Positions 25,713-34,803 of a stretch of 64,000 bases of DNA are shown here, piece by piece (positions within the stretch are counted from its first letter, which is position 1; each line of letters starts with the position of its first letter). The notes beneath the pieces were generated by a model, which worked only from the letters and a program-made list of their open reading frames with translations, made no database searches and was not told where the DNA came from. A program made the position numbers and the translations under genes. This DNA is from Azospirillum sp. TSO35-2 (GTDB lineage: Bacteria > Pseudomonadota > Alphaproteobacteria > Azospirillales > Azospirillaceae), in NCBI RefSeq assembly GCF_003116095.1, contig NZ_LGRA01000005.1:35660-99659 (forward strand), written 5' to 3'.

Positions 25713-27701
25713 TCATACGGCCGGCAGGATGAAACCCTGTGGCGGCTGGCCGGCGCAGTGCAGAGACCACATGACCTGATAGGCGCGCTCCAGGTTGCGG
25801 GTGAAGCGGCGGCTGTCGAACAGCGGCGCCGTCATCCGCCCGTCCTCCAGCCGGCGGCGCAAGCCGGTGCGGCGCTCCGGGTCGCCGGCGAGCGCCACCG
25901 CCACCTCCTCGTACTCAGCCAGCGACCGCGTCACCGTGTCGGGCAGGCCGGCGGCGTTCAGCAGGCTGGCCGCCACCCGCGAGGCGAAGCTGTCGCCCAG
26001 GCAGGTCACCACCGGACAGCCGGCCCACAACGCGTCGCTGGTGGTGGTGTGACCGGTGTAGGGCAGGGTGTCGAGGCCGAGGTCGGCAACGCGGTAGCGG
26101 GCGATGTGCTCGGCCAGTGGGCGTCCGGGGGCGAAGACCAACCGCGCTGGATCGACGCCGTGGCTGGCGGCGGCCCGCTTCAGGTTGGCGGCGGCCAGCG
26201 GGTTGGCCTCGAACAGCCACAACACGGCTCCGGGGACGCGCTTCAGGATGCGCATCCACACCGCGAACATCGCCGGGCTGATCTTGTAGGCGGTGTTGAA
26301 GGCGCTGAACACCACGCCGGTCTCGGGCAGGCCGCAGTCGGCGCGGCTGGGGATGCGGTCGGGCAGCGGGCGGTGGCGGTCGTTGATCTGGTAGGCGTCG
26401 GGCATCAGCACCAGCCGCTCGGCGTAGAAGGGCTGGTGTTCCGGCGGGGTGACGAAGCGGTCGCCGATCACATAATCCATGTGCGGGCAGCCGATGGTGC
26501 CGGGATATCCGAGATAGCTGACCTCGATCGGCGCCAGCCGGCGTGACAGCAGGTCCAGCCGGGTCTGCTTCGTGTAGCCCTTCAGGTCGACCATGATGTC
26601 GACGCCGTCGTCGGCCATGCGGTGGGCGACGGCGTCCAGCGGCACGCTGCGGATGTCGCGGAAGCGGTCGAAGGCCTGGACCAGCCGCCGTCGCATCGGG
26701 CTGCCGTCGTCGGGGCCGTAGGAATAGGCCAGCACCTCGAAGCGCTCGCGGTCGTGCAGTTCGAACAGCTCGGCCGCCAGATAGGCGGTGGCGTGCTCGT
26801 GGAGGTCGGCCGAGACGTAGGCGACGCGCAGCCGGCCGGCGGAGGCGGCCGCGCGCGCCGGCATCGGCGGGGATGCGGCGCGCTTGACCAGCCGGTCGAA
26901 GAACAAACGGGCGGAGCGGTGCTGCTGGGCCGGCGTGGTGTCGATCGACAGGGTGGCGAGCGGGATAACGACACCGGCGTCGCGGTCGATGGTCTCGCGC
27001 ACCCGGGCGCACAGCCGGTCGTAATCGTCCCAGGCGCAGAGCGTCTGCTGGAGATAGAGGTGGTAGCACAGCGCCTCGGTCTTGACCGGATCAAGCGCCA
27101 CCGCGCGGGTGTAGGCCGTCTGCGCCTCGTCCAGCCGCCCCAGCTCGCGCAGGACGTGGGCATGGCCGAGCAGCGCCTCGCCGTGGGCGGGAGCGGCGAT
27201 GAGCGCCCGGCGCAGGGCGCGGGCCGCCTCGGCCACCCGGTGCCCCTCGCGCAAGGCGACGCCGAGGTTGGCGGCGGCAAGCGCGTCGACGGGCCGCAGC
27301 CGCAGCGCGCGGGCGAAGTCGGTCGCCGCCCCGTCGCGGTCGCCCAGCGCCAGCCGGGCCGAGCCGCGGTTGACGTAGCCCTCCGGCGTGGCGGGGCCTA
27401 GCTGGACACAGCGGTCGTGCGCTTCCAGGGCTTGCGGGATGCGGCCGAGATGCTGGAGCACGGTGCCCAGGCTGCCGTGGCTGTCGGCCAGATCCGGCCG
27501 GGCGGCGATCGACCGCCGCAGGATGGCTTCGGCCTCCTCCGGGCGGTTCTGCTGCATCACCACCACGCCCAGCAGCTGGGTGACCTCGCCCTGATGGGGG
27601 AGCGTGTCCAGGATCGCCCGGCACACCCGCTCGGTCTCGGCCAGCCGGCCGGCCCGATAATGCTCCAGGGCCAGACGCACGGCTTCGTTGAGCGTGATCA
27701 T
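25713..27701 (-). CDS. TPR protein O-glycosyltransferase (GT41, SPINDLY/OGT-like)
   Basis: A 662-residue protein. Residues 1 to about 230 are TPRs (GRLAETERVCRAIL, NRPEEAEAILRRSIAARPDL and further units). The C-terminal half is GT41: YVSADLHEHATAYLAAELFE at its start, the VFSAFNTAYKISPAMFAVW block with the conserved Lys, and GHTTTSDALWAGCPVVTCLG with the HTxxSD nucleotide-sugar motif. Members transfer GlcNAc or other sugars to Ser/Thr of proteins; bacterial ones often glycosylate flagellin or adhesins. Target and sugar are not visible here. ATG 27701 overlaps the upstream stop (ATGA), so it is coupled to the TPR-GT9-like gene. Confidence 0.93.
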   Translation of the reverse strand: MITLNEAVRLALEHYRAGRLAETERVCRAILDTLPHQGEVTQLLGVVVMQQNRPEEAEAILRRSIAARPDLADSHGSLGTVLQHLGRIPQALEAHDRCVQLGPATPEGYVNRGSARLALGDRDGAATDFARALRLRPVDALAAANLGVALREGHRVAEAARALRRALIAAPAHGEALLGHAHVLRELGRLDEAQTAYTRAVALDPVKTEALCYHLYLQQTLCAWDDYDRLCARVRETIDRDAGVVIPLATLSIDTTPAQQHRSARLFFDRLVKRAASPPMPARAAASAGRLRVAYVSADLHEHATAYLAAELFELHDRERFEVLAYSYGPDDGSPMRRRLVQAFDRFRDIRSVPLDAVAHRMADDGVDIMVDLKGYTKQTRLDLLSRRLAPIEVSYLGYPGTIGCPHMDYVIGDRFVTPPEHQPFYAERLVLMPDAYQINDRHRPLPDRIPSRADCGLPETGVVFSAFNTAYKISPAMFAVWMRILKRVPGAVLWLFEANPLAAANLKRAAASHGVDPARLVFAPGRPLAEHIARYRVADLGLDTLPYTGHTTTSDALWAGCPVVTCLGDSFASRVAASLLNAAGLPDTVTRSLAEYEEVAVALAGDPERRTGLRRRLEDGRMTAPLFDSRRFTRNLERAYQVMWSLHCAGQPPQGFILPAV

Positions 27702-29191
27702 CGCGCCCCCCCAGCCAGCGCCGCGACGTCCGCCGTCACCCGCCCCATCGCCTCGGCCCAGTCGCCGGGACGCGCCTGCCGGAACAGCCGCATGGTCGGG
27801 TACCAGGGGCTGTCGAGCCGGTCCCGCATCCAGCGCCAGTCGGCGAACCATTTCAGCACCACCCACACCGGGCGGCCCATGGCGCCGGCGAGGTGGCAGA
27901 CCGAGGTGTCGCAGGTCACCACCAGATCCATGTTGGCCATCACCGCGGCGGTGTCGAGGAAGGCATCGGGACCGGCGTCGAAATCGGCACCCAGCTCGGT
28001 CACCCGCACGCGGTCGCGCAGCCGCTCCAGATGGTCGAGCCCCGACACCTTCTGCAGGCTGTAGAGCCTCACGCCAGGCAGCCGGCTCATCGCCTCGAAG
28101 CATTCCAGCGGGATCGACTTGCCGGTTTCGTTGCCGTGCCAGTTGATGCCGATGCGCAGGGCGGCGGGCTCGTCGCCGTCCAGCCGGTCCAGCCGGGCTT
28201 TCCAGGACGCCGCCAGTTCCGGCTCGGCCCGCAGGTAGGGGACGCCGCCCGGCACGTTGTCCGGCGTGGTGCCCAGCCGGTGCATCAGGCTCATCAGCGA
28301 GACGTGGTAATCGTAGGCCGGCAGCGGTTCACCGAAGGCGACCAGCCCGTCCAGGTCGGGGGCGGTCGACAGCACGCGCTTCAGCACCGGCTGGCATTCG
28401 TAGACGACGCGGGCGCCCATGCCCTTCAGCACGGTGGCGTAGCGGATGAACTGGAAGGAATCGCCCAGCCCCTGCTCGAAATGCACCAGCAGGGTCTTGC
28501 CCGCCAGCGGCTGGCCCTGCCACAGGGTGCCGGGCATGTTGCGCTTGCGCCAGACCGGCTGTTCCAGCCGCCCTTCGTAGGCGACGGTGCCGTTGGGGTA
28601 GTCGCCGGCCATCAGCAGGCAGGTGCCCAGGTTCTTGCGGTATTCCGGCTTGCCGACGTCGATGGTCAGGGCGCGGCGGTAATGGCCCGCCGCTTCCGCC
28701 GGGCGGCCCAGACTGAGGCTGACGGCGCCCAGGTTGTTGTGGTTGGTGGCGACATCGGGTTCGACCAGGATCGACAGCCGGTAGGCGGCCCGGGCCCGTT
28801 CGCCGTCGCCGGTGAACATGAAGACGTTGCCCAGCATCAGCAGCGCGCCGGGATAATCCGGCTTCAGGCGGGCCAGTTCCTTGTAGGCCAGCAGCGCATG
28901 GTCGAGCTGGCGGCGGTCGAGCAGGATGTTCGCGAAGGCGTTCAGCGCGTCCGGATAGTCGGGCCGCAGCCGCAGCGCCTGGCGCAACGCCTCCAGCGCC
29001 TCGTCGGTGCGGCCGGCGGAGCGCAGGCACAGGCCGAGGTTGCCGTGCAGGTTGGCGAGGTCGGGGCGCTCGTCGATCAGGCGGCGGAAGATGGCGGCCG
29101 CTTCCTCGAAGCGGCCGGCCTGGAACTGGGTCGCCCCGGCGTTGAAGGCCTCGATGAAGGCCGGTGAGAACTCGGAAATGACAACCCCCAA
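27698..29191 (-). CDS. TPR protein with C-terminal GT9-like glycosyltransferase domain
   Basis: About 497 residues. The N-terminal half is TPRs (AGRFEEAAAIFRRLIDERPD, SAGRTDEALEALRQALRLRP and others). The C-terminal half resembles GT9 heptosyltransferase-like folds often fused to TPRs: HFEQGLGDSFQFIRYATVLK, GINWHGNETGKSIPLE, and DLVVTCDTSVCHLAGAMGRP with WVVLKWFADWRW. No ATG exists near the N-terminus; TTG 29191 is used, with GTG 29221 as an alternative, so the start is uncertain. Its TGA overlaps the next gene's ATG. It probably works with the GT41 protein downstream on a protein-linked or surface glycan. Confidence 0.85.
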   Translation of the reverse strand: MGVVISEFSPAFIEAFNAGATQFQAGRFEEAAAIFRRLIDERPDLANLHGNLGLCLRSAGRTDEALEALRQALRLRPDYPDALNAFANILLDRRQLDHALLAYKELARLKPDYPGALLMLGNVFMFTGDGERARAAYRLSILVEPDVATNHNNLGAVSLSLGRPAEAAGHYRRALTIDVGKPEYRKNLGTCLLMAGDYPNGTVAYEGRLEQPVWRKRNMPGTLWQGQPLAGKTLLVHFEQGLGDSFQFIRYATVLKGMGARVVYECQPVLKRVLSTAPDLDGLVAFGEPLPAYDYHVSLMSLMHRLGTTPDNVPGGVPYLRAEPELAASWKARLDRLDGDEPAALRIGINWHGNETGKSIPLECFEAMSRLPGVRLYSLQKVSGLDHLERLRDRVRVTELGADFDAGPDAFLDTAAVMANMDLVVTCDTSVCHLAGAMGRPVWVVLKWFADWRWMRDRLDSPWYPTMRLFRQARPGDWAEAMGRVTADVAALAGGAR

Positions 29192-29301
29192 CGCTTCGCC
29201 GCGCGGATGAACCCGTCGCACGGAACCGCGGCTTCTTACCCCAAGACGCCGTCCGTCAGCAATGGACCGTTGCCCGCGGCCGGCCGGGAAGCGCCGGCGT
29301 C

Positions 29302-30126
29302 TCAGCCCTGCGGCCGGGTGCCGATGGCGGCCCAGGAGATCTCGTTGACCCAGGCCAGCCGCACCTCCTGCAGCCCGGCGCCTTTCATCAGCGCCTCGAC
29401 CTCCGCGCGCGTCCAGTAGTTGGCGATCTTCGGCAGCATCTGGTCGAAAACGATGGAGCGCAGGTGGGCGAAGTCGAAGCGGCGGATCAGGCGGAAATAC
29501 TCCAGCCGGTCCAGCCCGAGCCGCAGCGCCAGCCACAGCACGGCGGTCGGCGCCAGCGACAGCGCGTGAACCAGCCCGATCGGCAGGCGGCTGAACAGCG
29601 CCTTGCGCAGCGGGTCGGCAAAGCGGACGATCCAGCCGTTGTTCTCGCGGCCATAGACCCAGACCATCACCCGCCCGCCCGGCTTCACCGCGCGGACCAT
29701 GTTGGCGAGCGCCAGGTCGGGATGGGCCAGATGGTGGATGACGCCGATCGAGAAGGCGAGGTCGAAGCGCTCCACCTCGTCCAGCTCGTAGGCGCTCTGC
29801 CGGCGCACCTCCATCGTCGGATGGGGCGCCAGCGTCGCCCGCGCCGAGGCGAGGCTGCGCTCGTCGATGTCGATGGCCAGCCCGCCGGCGGCGCCGTAGC
29901 TCATCGGCCAATGGCTGTTGCGCCCCATGCCGCAGCCGACGTCGACGAAGCTCATGCCGCGCCAGTCCTGCGGCGCCATGAAGGGCGTCCAGCGGCGGAA
30001 CTGTTCCTCGTAGATGCCCTTCAGCTCGGCGTAGCGGCCCCATTCGTAGCCGAAGCGGTCGGCCGACCCGCTGTGCACCGCGGAGACGGTGTCGGGGGCG
30101 GCGGAAGGGGGCGGCGCTTCGCTCAT
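29302..30126 (-). CDS. SAM-dependent methyltransferase
   Basis: A 274-residue class I methyltransferase. SFVDVGCGMGRNSHWPMSYG is motif I, LAIDIDERSL the acidic end of strand 2, FDLAFSIGVIHHLAHPDLAL motif II, and VKPGGRVMVWVYGREN motif III. The VYGREN stretch and the hydrophobic region after it (LVHALSLAPTAVLWLALRLG) resemble methyltransferases of glycan clusters that act near membranes. ATG 30126 is chosen; GTG 30192 would add a low-complexity Pro/Ser leader. It heads a minus-strand group with the two TPR-transferases, about 110 bases upstream of the next. Confidence 0.85.
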   Translation of the reverse strand: MSEAPPPSAAPDTVSAVHSGSADRFGYEWGRYAELKGIYEEQFRRWTPFMAPQDWRGMSFVDVGCGMGRNSHWPMSYGAAGGLAIDIDERSLASARATLAPHPTMEVRRQSAYELDEVERFDLAFSIGVIHHLAHPDLALANMVRAVKPGGRVMVWVYGRENNGWIVRFADPLRKALFSRLPIGLVHALSLAPTAVLWLALRLGLDRLEYFRLIRRFDFAHLRSIVFDQMLPKIANYWTRAEVEALMKGAGLQEVRLAWVNEISWAAIGTRPQG

Positions 30127-30430
30127 CGCGGCGGTCCGGTGTCGTGGTGGGGAGGGGGCGGGCGGGAACGAGTCGCTATCGGTAGAAGCCACAGGGCGGG
30201 CTTGTCAAGCAAGGCGGCTGCGAGACAGGCGGCGACGGGGCGGGTTCCTCCCGCCGCCGGGGGCGGCTACCATGCAGTCCCTTTTGCGAGATGAAGCGGC
30301 CCCCATGCTCGTACACGCTGCCCGACAAGTTCGGTATTCCCGCCAAGCAACGGGCTGGGAGGAAAGTAAGGGGGGAGCAGCAGGCACCATTTGAATTGAA
30401 CGAATCATGAACAAAATGTAGACTTCTGGC
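30127..30430. other. Intergenic region upstream of the methyltransferase and the tnpB remnant
   Basis: About 300 bases with no convincing gene. It should carry the promoter of the minus-strand methyltransferase group and the left flank of the decayed insertion element. I saw no intact terminal repeat, palindromic end or promoter pair. Confidence 0.4.
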
Positions 30431-30896
30431 ATGGTCCAGCGGAGCTACACATACCGGCTTTATCCGAGCAAGATCCAGAGCGCGGCCCTGACGGAGATGC
30501 TGGGCGTCTTCTGCGATCTCGACAACGCCGCCCTCCAGCAGCGCATCGAAGCCTGCAGGCGTCAGCACAAGACGCTGCGCTATCTCAACCAAGCCAGCGA
30601 GCTGAAGGCGGTGCGCGCCGTCGACGAGCGCTTGGCTCAATTCAGCTATTCCGCCGCACAGCAGGTGCTCCGCCGCCTGGACAAGGCCTTCACGGCCTTC
30701 GCCGTCTGAAAGCCAAGGCCAAGGCTGGCTTCCCGCGGTTTCGCGCCAAGAGCAGCTTCGACAGCGCCGAGTTCCGCGTCGGCGACGGGCTGACGATCCG
30801 GAAGAGCAAACGCCGCGGCGTCACCGGCATTTCCGGTGAGATCAAGGTGAAGTGGCACCGTGACCTTCCGGCCTCCGCCAAGATCCGCTCCCTGTC
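30431..30896 (+). pseudogene. tnpB: Decayed IS200/IS605-type tnpB (OrfB) fragment
   Basis: The frame from 30431 reads like the start of TnpB (SYTYRLYPSKIQSAALTEML, then FSYSAAQQVLRRLDKAFTAF) and stops at 30709. The continuation is in another frame from about 30700: RLKAKAKAGFPRFRAKSSFD, then GEIKVKWHRDLPASAKIRSL, both typical of TnpB before its RuvC-like domain. Homology stops near 30896, where glycosyltransferase-like sequence begins. So the gene is frameshifted and lacks the nuclease active-site region. No tnpA and no clear element ends are visible. It marks past insertion or recombination between the two glycosylation groups. Confidence 0.85.
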
Positions 30897-30909
30897 CTGT
30901 TGCGCTCCA

Positions 30910-31530
30910 TCAGGTCGACATCCGGCGCTACACCGGGTCCTACGCCCGCTTCGGCGCGGTCTACGAGCATATTTTGGTGAACCAAGAGGGCTAAGAGGCG
31001 ATGTGCTACGGGTGCGCGCGACTTTGCTGTGCGGCACGGGCTTGGGCCATTCTGCGTGTTCGACAGCGACGTGATGCTCCACCGGCCGGCGGAGCGGTTC
31101 GCCAACGCCTTTGCCGGGCGCATCGCCGGAAACTGGAGCTGGGCCAATTGGTTTGCCGGACCGGAGGTGCTGGAGGAGCTGTGCGACCGCTTCATCGCCA
31201 CCTTCGCCGACAAGCCGCGGCTGCACGCCCCTGGCCGACCGCTTCCGGATCAACGGCCGGCCCCACCTCAGCAGACATGCATCTGCTGCTGGAGATCGCC
31301 GCCGGCGATCCGCGCTTCCTCGACCAGGGCACGCGGGTCGACGATGGCTTCGACCACAACATCCGGGTGTCAAACAACCGCTTTGTCCTGCGCGACGGGA
31401 TCAAGGGCGTCCGCTTTGGGCCGGACGGCGTGCCGTCTGCGCGCGCACCGACGGGGTACCCGCCCCCCTTATCACCTTCCTGCATTTCCAGGGGTCGGCG
31501 AAGGAGCGGATGCGGGATCACGCCTGGCCG
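30910..31530 (+). pseudogene. Glycosyltransferase pseudogene with a nonsense change and several frameshifts
   Basis: Joining three frames gives a coherent protein: RRYTGSYARFGAVYEHILVN then QEG, a TAA at about 30991 where TAC would give EGYEA, FAVRHGLGPFCVFDSDVMLH (a DxD-type metal site), AGNWSWANWFAGPEVLEELC, then after one shift LADRFRINGRPHLS, after another MHLLLEIAAGDPRFLDQGTR and GFDHNIRVSNNRFVLRDGI, and finally PLITFLHFQGSAKERMRDHA. No upstream start remains. It directly abuts the tnpB remnant. The 3' end overlaps the last codons of the minus-strand TPR-GT41 gene at 31518. Several disruptions within 600 bases make a single sequencing error an unlikely explanation. Confidence 0.8.
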
Positions 31531-33260
31531 GTGGCCGGGGCGGTGTCAGGGCCAGTGACAGGGGCAGTCATGGGGCCGGCGGCGGCACCGGCGTCCGCCC
31601 GAGCGCACCAGCGCCGCCACAGCAGCCGGTAGGCGGTCTCCAGGTTGCGCATGAAGCGGGCCTCGTCGCAGAGCGCCGACGCCGTCACCCGCGCCCGCAT
31701 CCCCATGCGCAGCCGCATCAGCCGGGTGAGGTCGCCGGCGAGACCGGCGGCGATGGCGGCGTAGCCATCGGGGGTGGTGGCGACCAGCTCGGGCAGGCCG
31801 ACGGCGGTCATCAGGCTGGCGCCGACGCGGGCGGCGTGCCGGCCACCGGCCAGCGTGACCAGCGGCGCCCCCATCCACAGCGTGTCGCAGGTGGTGATGG
31901 TGCCGTTGTAGGGGTGCGGGTCGAGCGCGATGTCGATGCGGTTGTAGGCGGCGAGATGGCCGGCTGCATCCTGGATGTGGCCGACCAGCTCGAGCCGATC
32001 CGGCTCAATTCCGGCGGCGGCGAAGCGGGCGCGCAGCGCCTTGGCGGTGCCGGCATCGGACAGCGGCCGGTCCTTCAGCAGGAGGCGCGAGTCCGGCACC
32101 CGCCGCAGCACCTCGGCCCACAGGGCGACGGTACCGTCGGTGATCTTGGAGAGCTTGTTGAAGGAGCCGAAGGTGACCGATCCGGTGGCGCCGGCCGGCA
32201 GCGGCACCACGGCCGGGGCATTGGCCGGCGGGCGGAAGCACAGGAAGGGCACCGGCAGCCGGACCAGCGTCTCCGCCGCGTGGGCGTCGGTCGGGCCCGG
32301 CGGATCGCTGATCGCGTCGACGATGCGGTAGCCGACCGCCTCCATGCCGGTGCCGTTGGGATAGCCCAGCCAAGTCACCTGCACCGGCGCCGGACGGTGG
32401 GCCAGCATCGGCAGCCGGTTCAGCCCGGAATGGCCGGCGAGGTCGACCAGGATGTCGATGCCGTCGGCGCGGATCTGGGCGGCGAGCGCGGTGTCGTCGA
32501 GATCGCCCACCGTGCGCCAGCCGTCGGCCTGCGCCTTGAAACGGGCGGTGAAGGCGTCGGCGTGGCTGTCGGGCAGGATCGAGTAGCAGACGATTTCGAA
32601 ACCCTGCCGGTCGGCGGCCTCGAACAGGGGCGTCAGGAAATAGGCCCCCAGATGCTCGCGGAACTCCACCGACAGATAGCCGATGCGCAGCCGCTTGTCC
32701 GGATCGCGGCGGTTGGCATGCGGCGCCGGGGCCGGCACCGGCGGCTGGCCGAAGCGCTCATCGAAGCGGCGGTGCTCGGTCAGCAGCCGCTCGCCAGGCA
32801 ACTCGAGGTAGTTGAGACACAGCAGACGCTGGCTGGCGACGCGTGGGTTGTCGGGCATCAGCGCCTCGGCCTGGCCGAAGGCGGCGGCGGCAGCGGCGGC
32901 CTCGCCGCGCATCTGCTGGGTGACGCCCAGGTTGAACCAGACGCTGGCGCTTTGCTGTGGCTGGAGGCGGATCGCCCGGATCCAGTTCTGCACCGCCTCG
33001 GCCAGCCGGCTGCCGCCGCAAGCGCTGCTGCCCAACCCGACCCACGGCTTGTCATAGTCCGGCCGCAGGGCGAGCGCGGCCCGGAAGGCGGCGGCCGCCT
33101 CGGCCGGACGGTCCCGGTCGCTCAAGACAAAGCCCAGGTTGTTCCACAGCTCGGCGGCCAAGCCGTCCAGCGCCAGCAAGTCGCGGTAGAGCGCCTCGGC
33201 CTCCTCCAGCCGCCCGGCGTTCAGGGCCTCCAGGGCGCGGCGCTTCAGCGCATCGTGCAT
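31518..33260 (-). CDS. TPR protein O-glycosyltransferase (GT41, SPINDLY/OGT-like)
   Basis: A 580-residue protein. Residues 1 to about 150 are TPRs (NAGRLEEAEALYRDLLALDG, DRPAEAAAAFRAALALRPDY). The rest is GT41: RIGYLSVEFREHLGAYFLTP, VTFGSFNKLSKITDGTVALW with the conserved Lys, and PYNGTITTCDTLWMGAPLVT in the nucleotide-sugar site. It differs clearly from the 662-residue paralogue, so the two are not recent duplicates. The last ~20 residues are a Pro/Thr/Ala repeat reading over the 3' end of the adjacent pseudogene, possibly an extension created by that rearrangement. It begins ten bases after the gmhA stop, so they are probably one operon. Confidence 0.92.
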   Translation of the reverse strand: MHDALKRRALEALNAGRLEEAEALYRDLLALDGLAAELWNNLGFVLSDRDRPAEAAAAFRAALALRPDYDKPWVGLGSSACGGSRLAEAVQNWIRAIRLQPQQSASVWFNLGVTQQMRGEAAAAAAAFGQAEALMPDNPRVASQRLLCLNYLELPGERLLTEHRRFDERFGQPPVPAPAPHANRRDPDKRLRIGYLSVEFREHLGAYFLTPLFEAADRQGFEIVCYSILPDSHADAFTARFKAQADGWRTVGDLDDTALAAQIRADGIDILVDLAGHSGLNRLPMLAHRPAPVQVTWLGYPNGTGMEAVGYRIVDAISDPPGPTDAHAAETLVRLPVPFLCFRPPANAPAVVPLPAGATGSVTFGSFNKLSKITDGTVALWAEVLRRVPDSRLLLKDRPLSDAGTAKALRARFAAAGIEPDRLELVGHIQDAAGHLAAYNRIDIALDPHPYNGTITTCDTLWMGAPLVTLAGGRHAARVGASLMTAVGLPELVATTPDGYAAIAAGLAGDLTRLMRLRMGMRARVTASALCDEARFMRNLETAYRLLWRRWCARADAGAAAGPMTAPVTGPDTAPATGQA

Positions 33261-33270
33261 GGAAGGCGCC

Positions 33271-33858
33271 TCAGGCCAGCCGGGCTTCGACCTGCTCGCA
33301 CAGGTAATGGTAGAGGCAGATGTGGACCTGCTGGATCAGCGGGGTGGAACGCGACGGCACGTCGAGCAGGATGTCGCTCAAGCCGGCCATCGTGCCGCCG
33401 CCCTCGCCGGTCATGGCGATGGTGGTCATGCCCAGCCTCCGGGCGACCTCGAAGGCGGCGATGACGTTGCGCGAATTGCCGCTGGTCGAGAGGCCGAGGA
33501 TGACGCCGCCCGGCTCGCCATAGGCTTCGGTCTGGCGTGCGAAGACGCTGTCGTAGGAATAGTCGTTGCTCCAGGCGGTCAGCACCGCCGGATTGGAGCT
33601 GAGGCAGATCGCCTTCAGCCCCCGGCGCTCCTTCAGGAAGCGGCCGACCAGCTCGCCGGTGATGTGCTGGGCGTCCGACGCCGAGCCGCCGTTGCCGCAG
33701 ACCAGCAGCGCCCGGTTGGCCCCCAGCGCCGCGGTGACCGCCGCGACCGCCGCCTCGACCCGGGCGGGATCCAGCGTGTCGACGGTGCGCCGCAGGACCT
33801 CGATGGCGCTGTCGAGATGGCCGCGCAGCGAGGCAGCGGCGGGGGCTTGAGAGTCCAT
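33271..33858 (-). CDS. gmhA: Phosphoheptose isomerase (SIS domain)
   Basis: A 195-residue SIS-domain isomerase converting sedoheptulose 7-phosphate to D-glycero-manno-heptose 7-phosphate. LLVCGNGGSASDAQHITGEL holds the phosphate loop and the metal ligands His65 and Glu69. LGLSTSGNSRNVIAAFEVAR is the second SIS motif, and PLIQQVHICLYHYLCEQ supplies the later Gln and His ligands. ATG 33858 is chosen because it gives the family's normal length. The rest of the heptose pathway is absent here. The tight pairing with a TPR-GT41 transferase suggests, but does not show, that a heptose is used in that transferase's pathway. Confidence 0.92.
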   Translation of the reverse strand: MDSQAPAAASLRGHLDSAIEVLRRTVDTLDPARVEAAVAAVTAALGANRALLVCGNGGSASDAQHITGELVGRFLKERRGLKAICLSSNPAVLTAWSNDYSYDSVFARQTEAYGEPGGVILGLSTSGNSRNVIAAFEVARRLGMTTIAMTGEGGGTMAGLSDILLDVPSRSTPLIQQVHICLYHYLCEQVEARLA

Positions 33859-34061
33859 GGACGGAGCACCTTGTGCGTGAACGACGGGGGCGTGCCGGGG
33901 AAGGCCGGTCGCGCGGGGAACCGTGTGGCGCGCAGTGCATCCTATGGAACGCGGGGGTCTGTCAACTCCGAGCCGCGCAATCACCGCTTTCCCGCACCAT
34001 GCGGAAGCCGTATTTTCGATGCACTCTCCGAAATCCGGGGTTTGAGAAGGCAGGGCTGGTC

Positions 34062-34604
34062 ATGACACCGCGAACGGTCCGACTGGGCCCCCTCAGTGTG
34101 AAGATGTACTGCGCGATCGGCATGATCGCGGTGTCCTGGGCCCAGCTGGAGGACATGGTGTCGCTGTGCATCTCGCGGCTGCTGGGCACCGAGCACACCG
34201 ATTTCCTCCCCATCGCCTCCAACATGCAGATCAAGGCCCGTTTCGACGCACTGAAGACCCTCGCCACCCTGCGCTTGGCGCCCGACGAGGCGAAGGCGCT
34301 GGTCGCCCAGTGCGACGAGGCGCTGGAACTGGGGCGGGAGCGCAACAAGATCCTGCACGGCTCCTGGATCCAGGGCGAGACCGACGACGTCGCCATCCGC
34401 CTGAACTACCGCGCCCACGGCCGCGTCTCGGCCAACGCCCCCGTGATCTCGGCCCGTGAGATCGCCGAGATCAGCGACCGCATCGCCATGCTGACCGAAG
34501 GTTTCGCCCAGACCTTGCAGCGCCTCGGCCTGCTCGACCCCAAGAACCCGATGCGCAACCCGACGCGCTCCCCGGGCAAGCCGCCGGAAACGGCCGCCGG
34601 CTGA
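34062..34604 (+). CDS. Small HEPN-like protein of unknown function
   Basis: A 180-residue, mostly helical protein. The motif ERNKILHGSW (Arg94-x4-His99) matches the RxxxxH signature of HEPN-type helical domains, some of which are RNases in toxin systems while others are inactive. Preceding helices (IGMIAVSWAQLEDMVSLCIS) fit such a bundle. No partner antitoxin or nucleotidyltransferase gene adjoins it. ATG 34062 is preceded by GAGAAGG (34044-34050). It lies alone, divergent from gmhA and about 200 bases before a glycosyltransferase. The fold assignment rests on one motif and helix pattern. Confidence 0.6.
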   Translation: MTPRTVRLGPLSVKMYCAIGMIAVSWAQLEDMVSLCISRLLGTEHTDFLPIASNMQIKARFDALKTLATLRLAPDEAKALVAQCDEALELGRERNKILHGSWIQGETDDVAIRLNYRAHGRVSANAPVISAREIAEISDRIAMLTEGFAQTLQRLGLLDPKNPMRNPTRSPGKPPETAAG

Positions 34605-34803
34605 CGCGGTCCTCCCAACTTTTGCCCCGCTTCCGACTCCCGCTTGCGGCAAGGATGCACCCTCTGGAAGGCATGGCCGCCATCGGGCGGGACAGGATGC
34701 CTTGTTGCAAGCCTGTGGGAGTTCACCGATCTTCCACGCGTTCCCGGCATCCCGTCCGGCGTTTCCTCTCCGGTTCCCCCTGGCTTCAAGACAGCGACGC
34801 TTC

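Noticed and set aside
34062..34604. A toxin-antitoxin pair around the HEPN-like protein
   Set aside because: No adjacent antitoxin or nucleotidyltransferase gene is present on either side.
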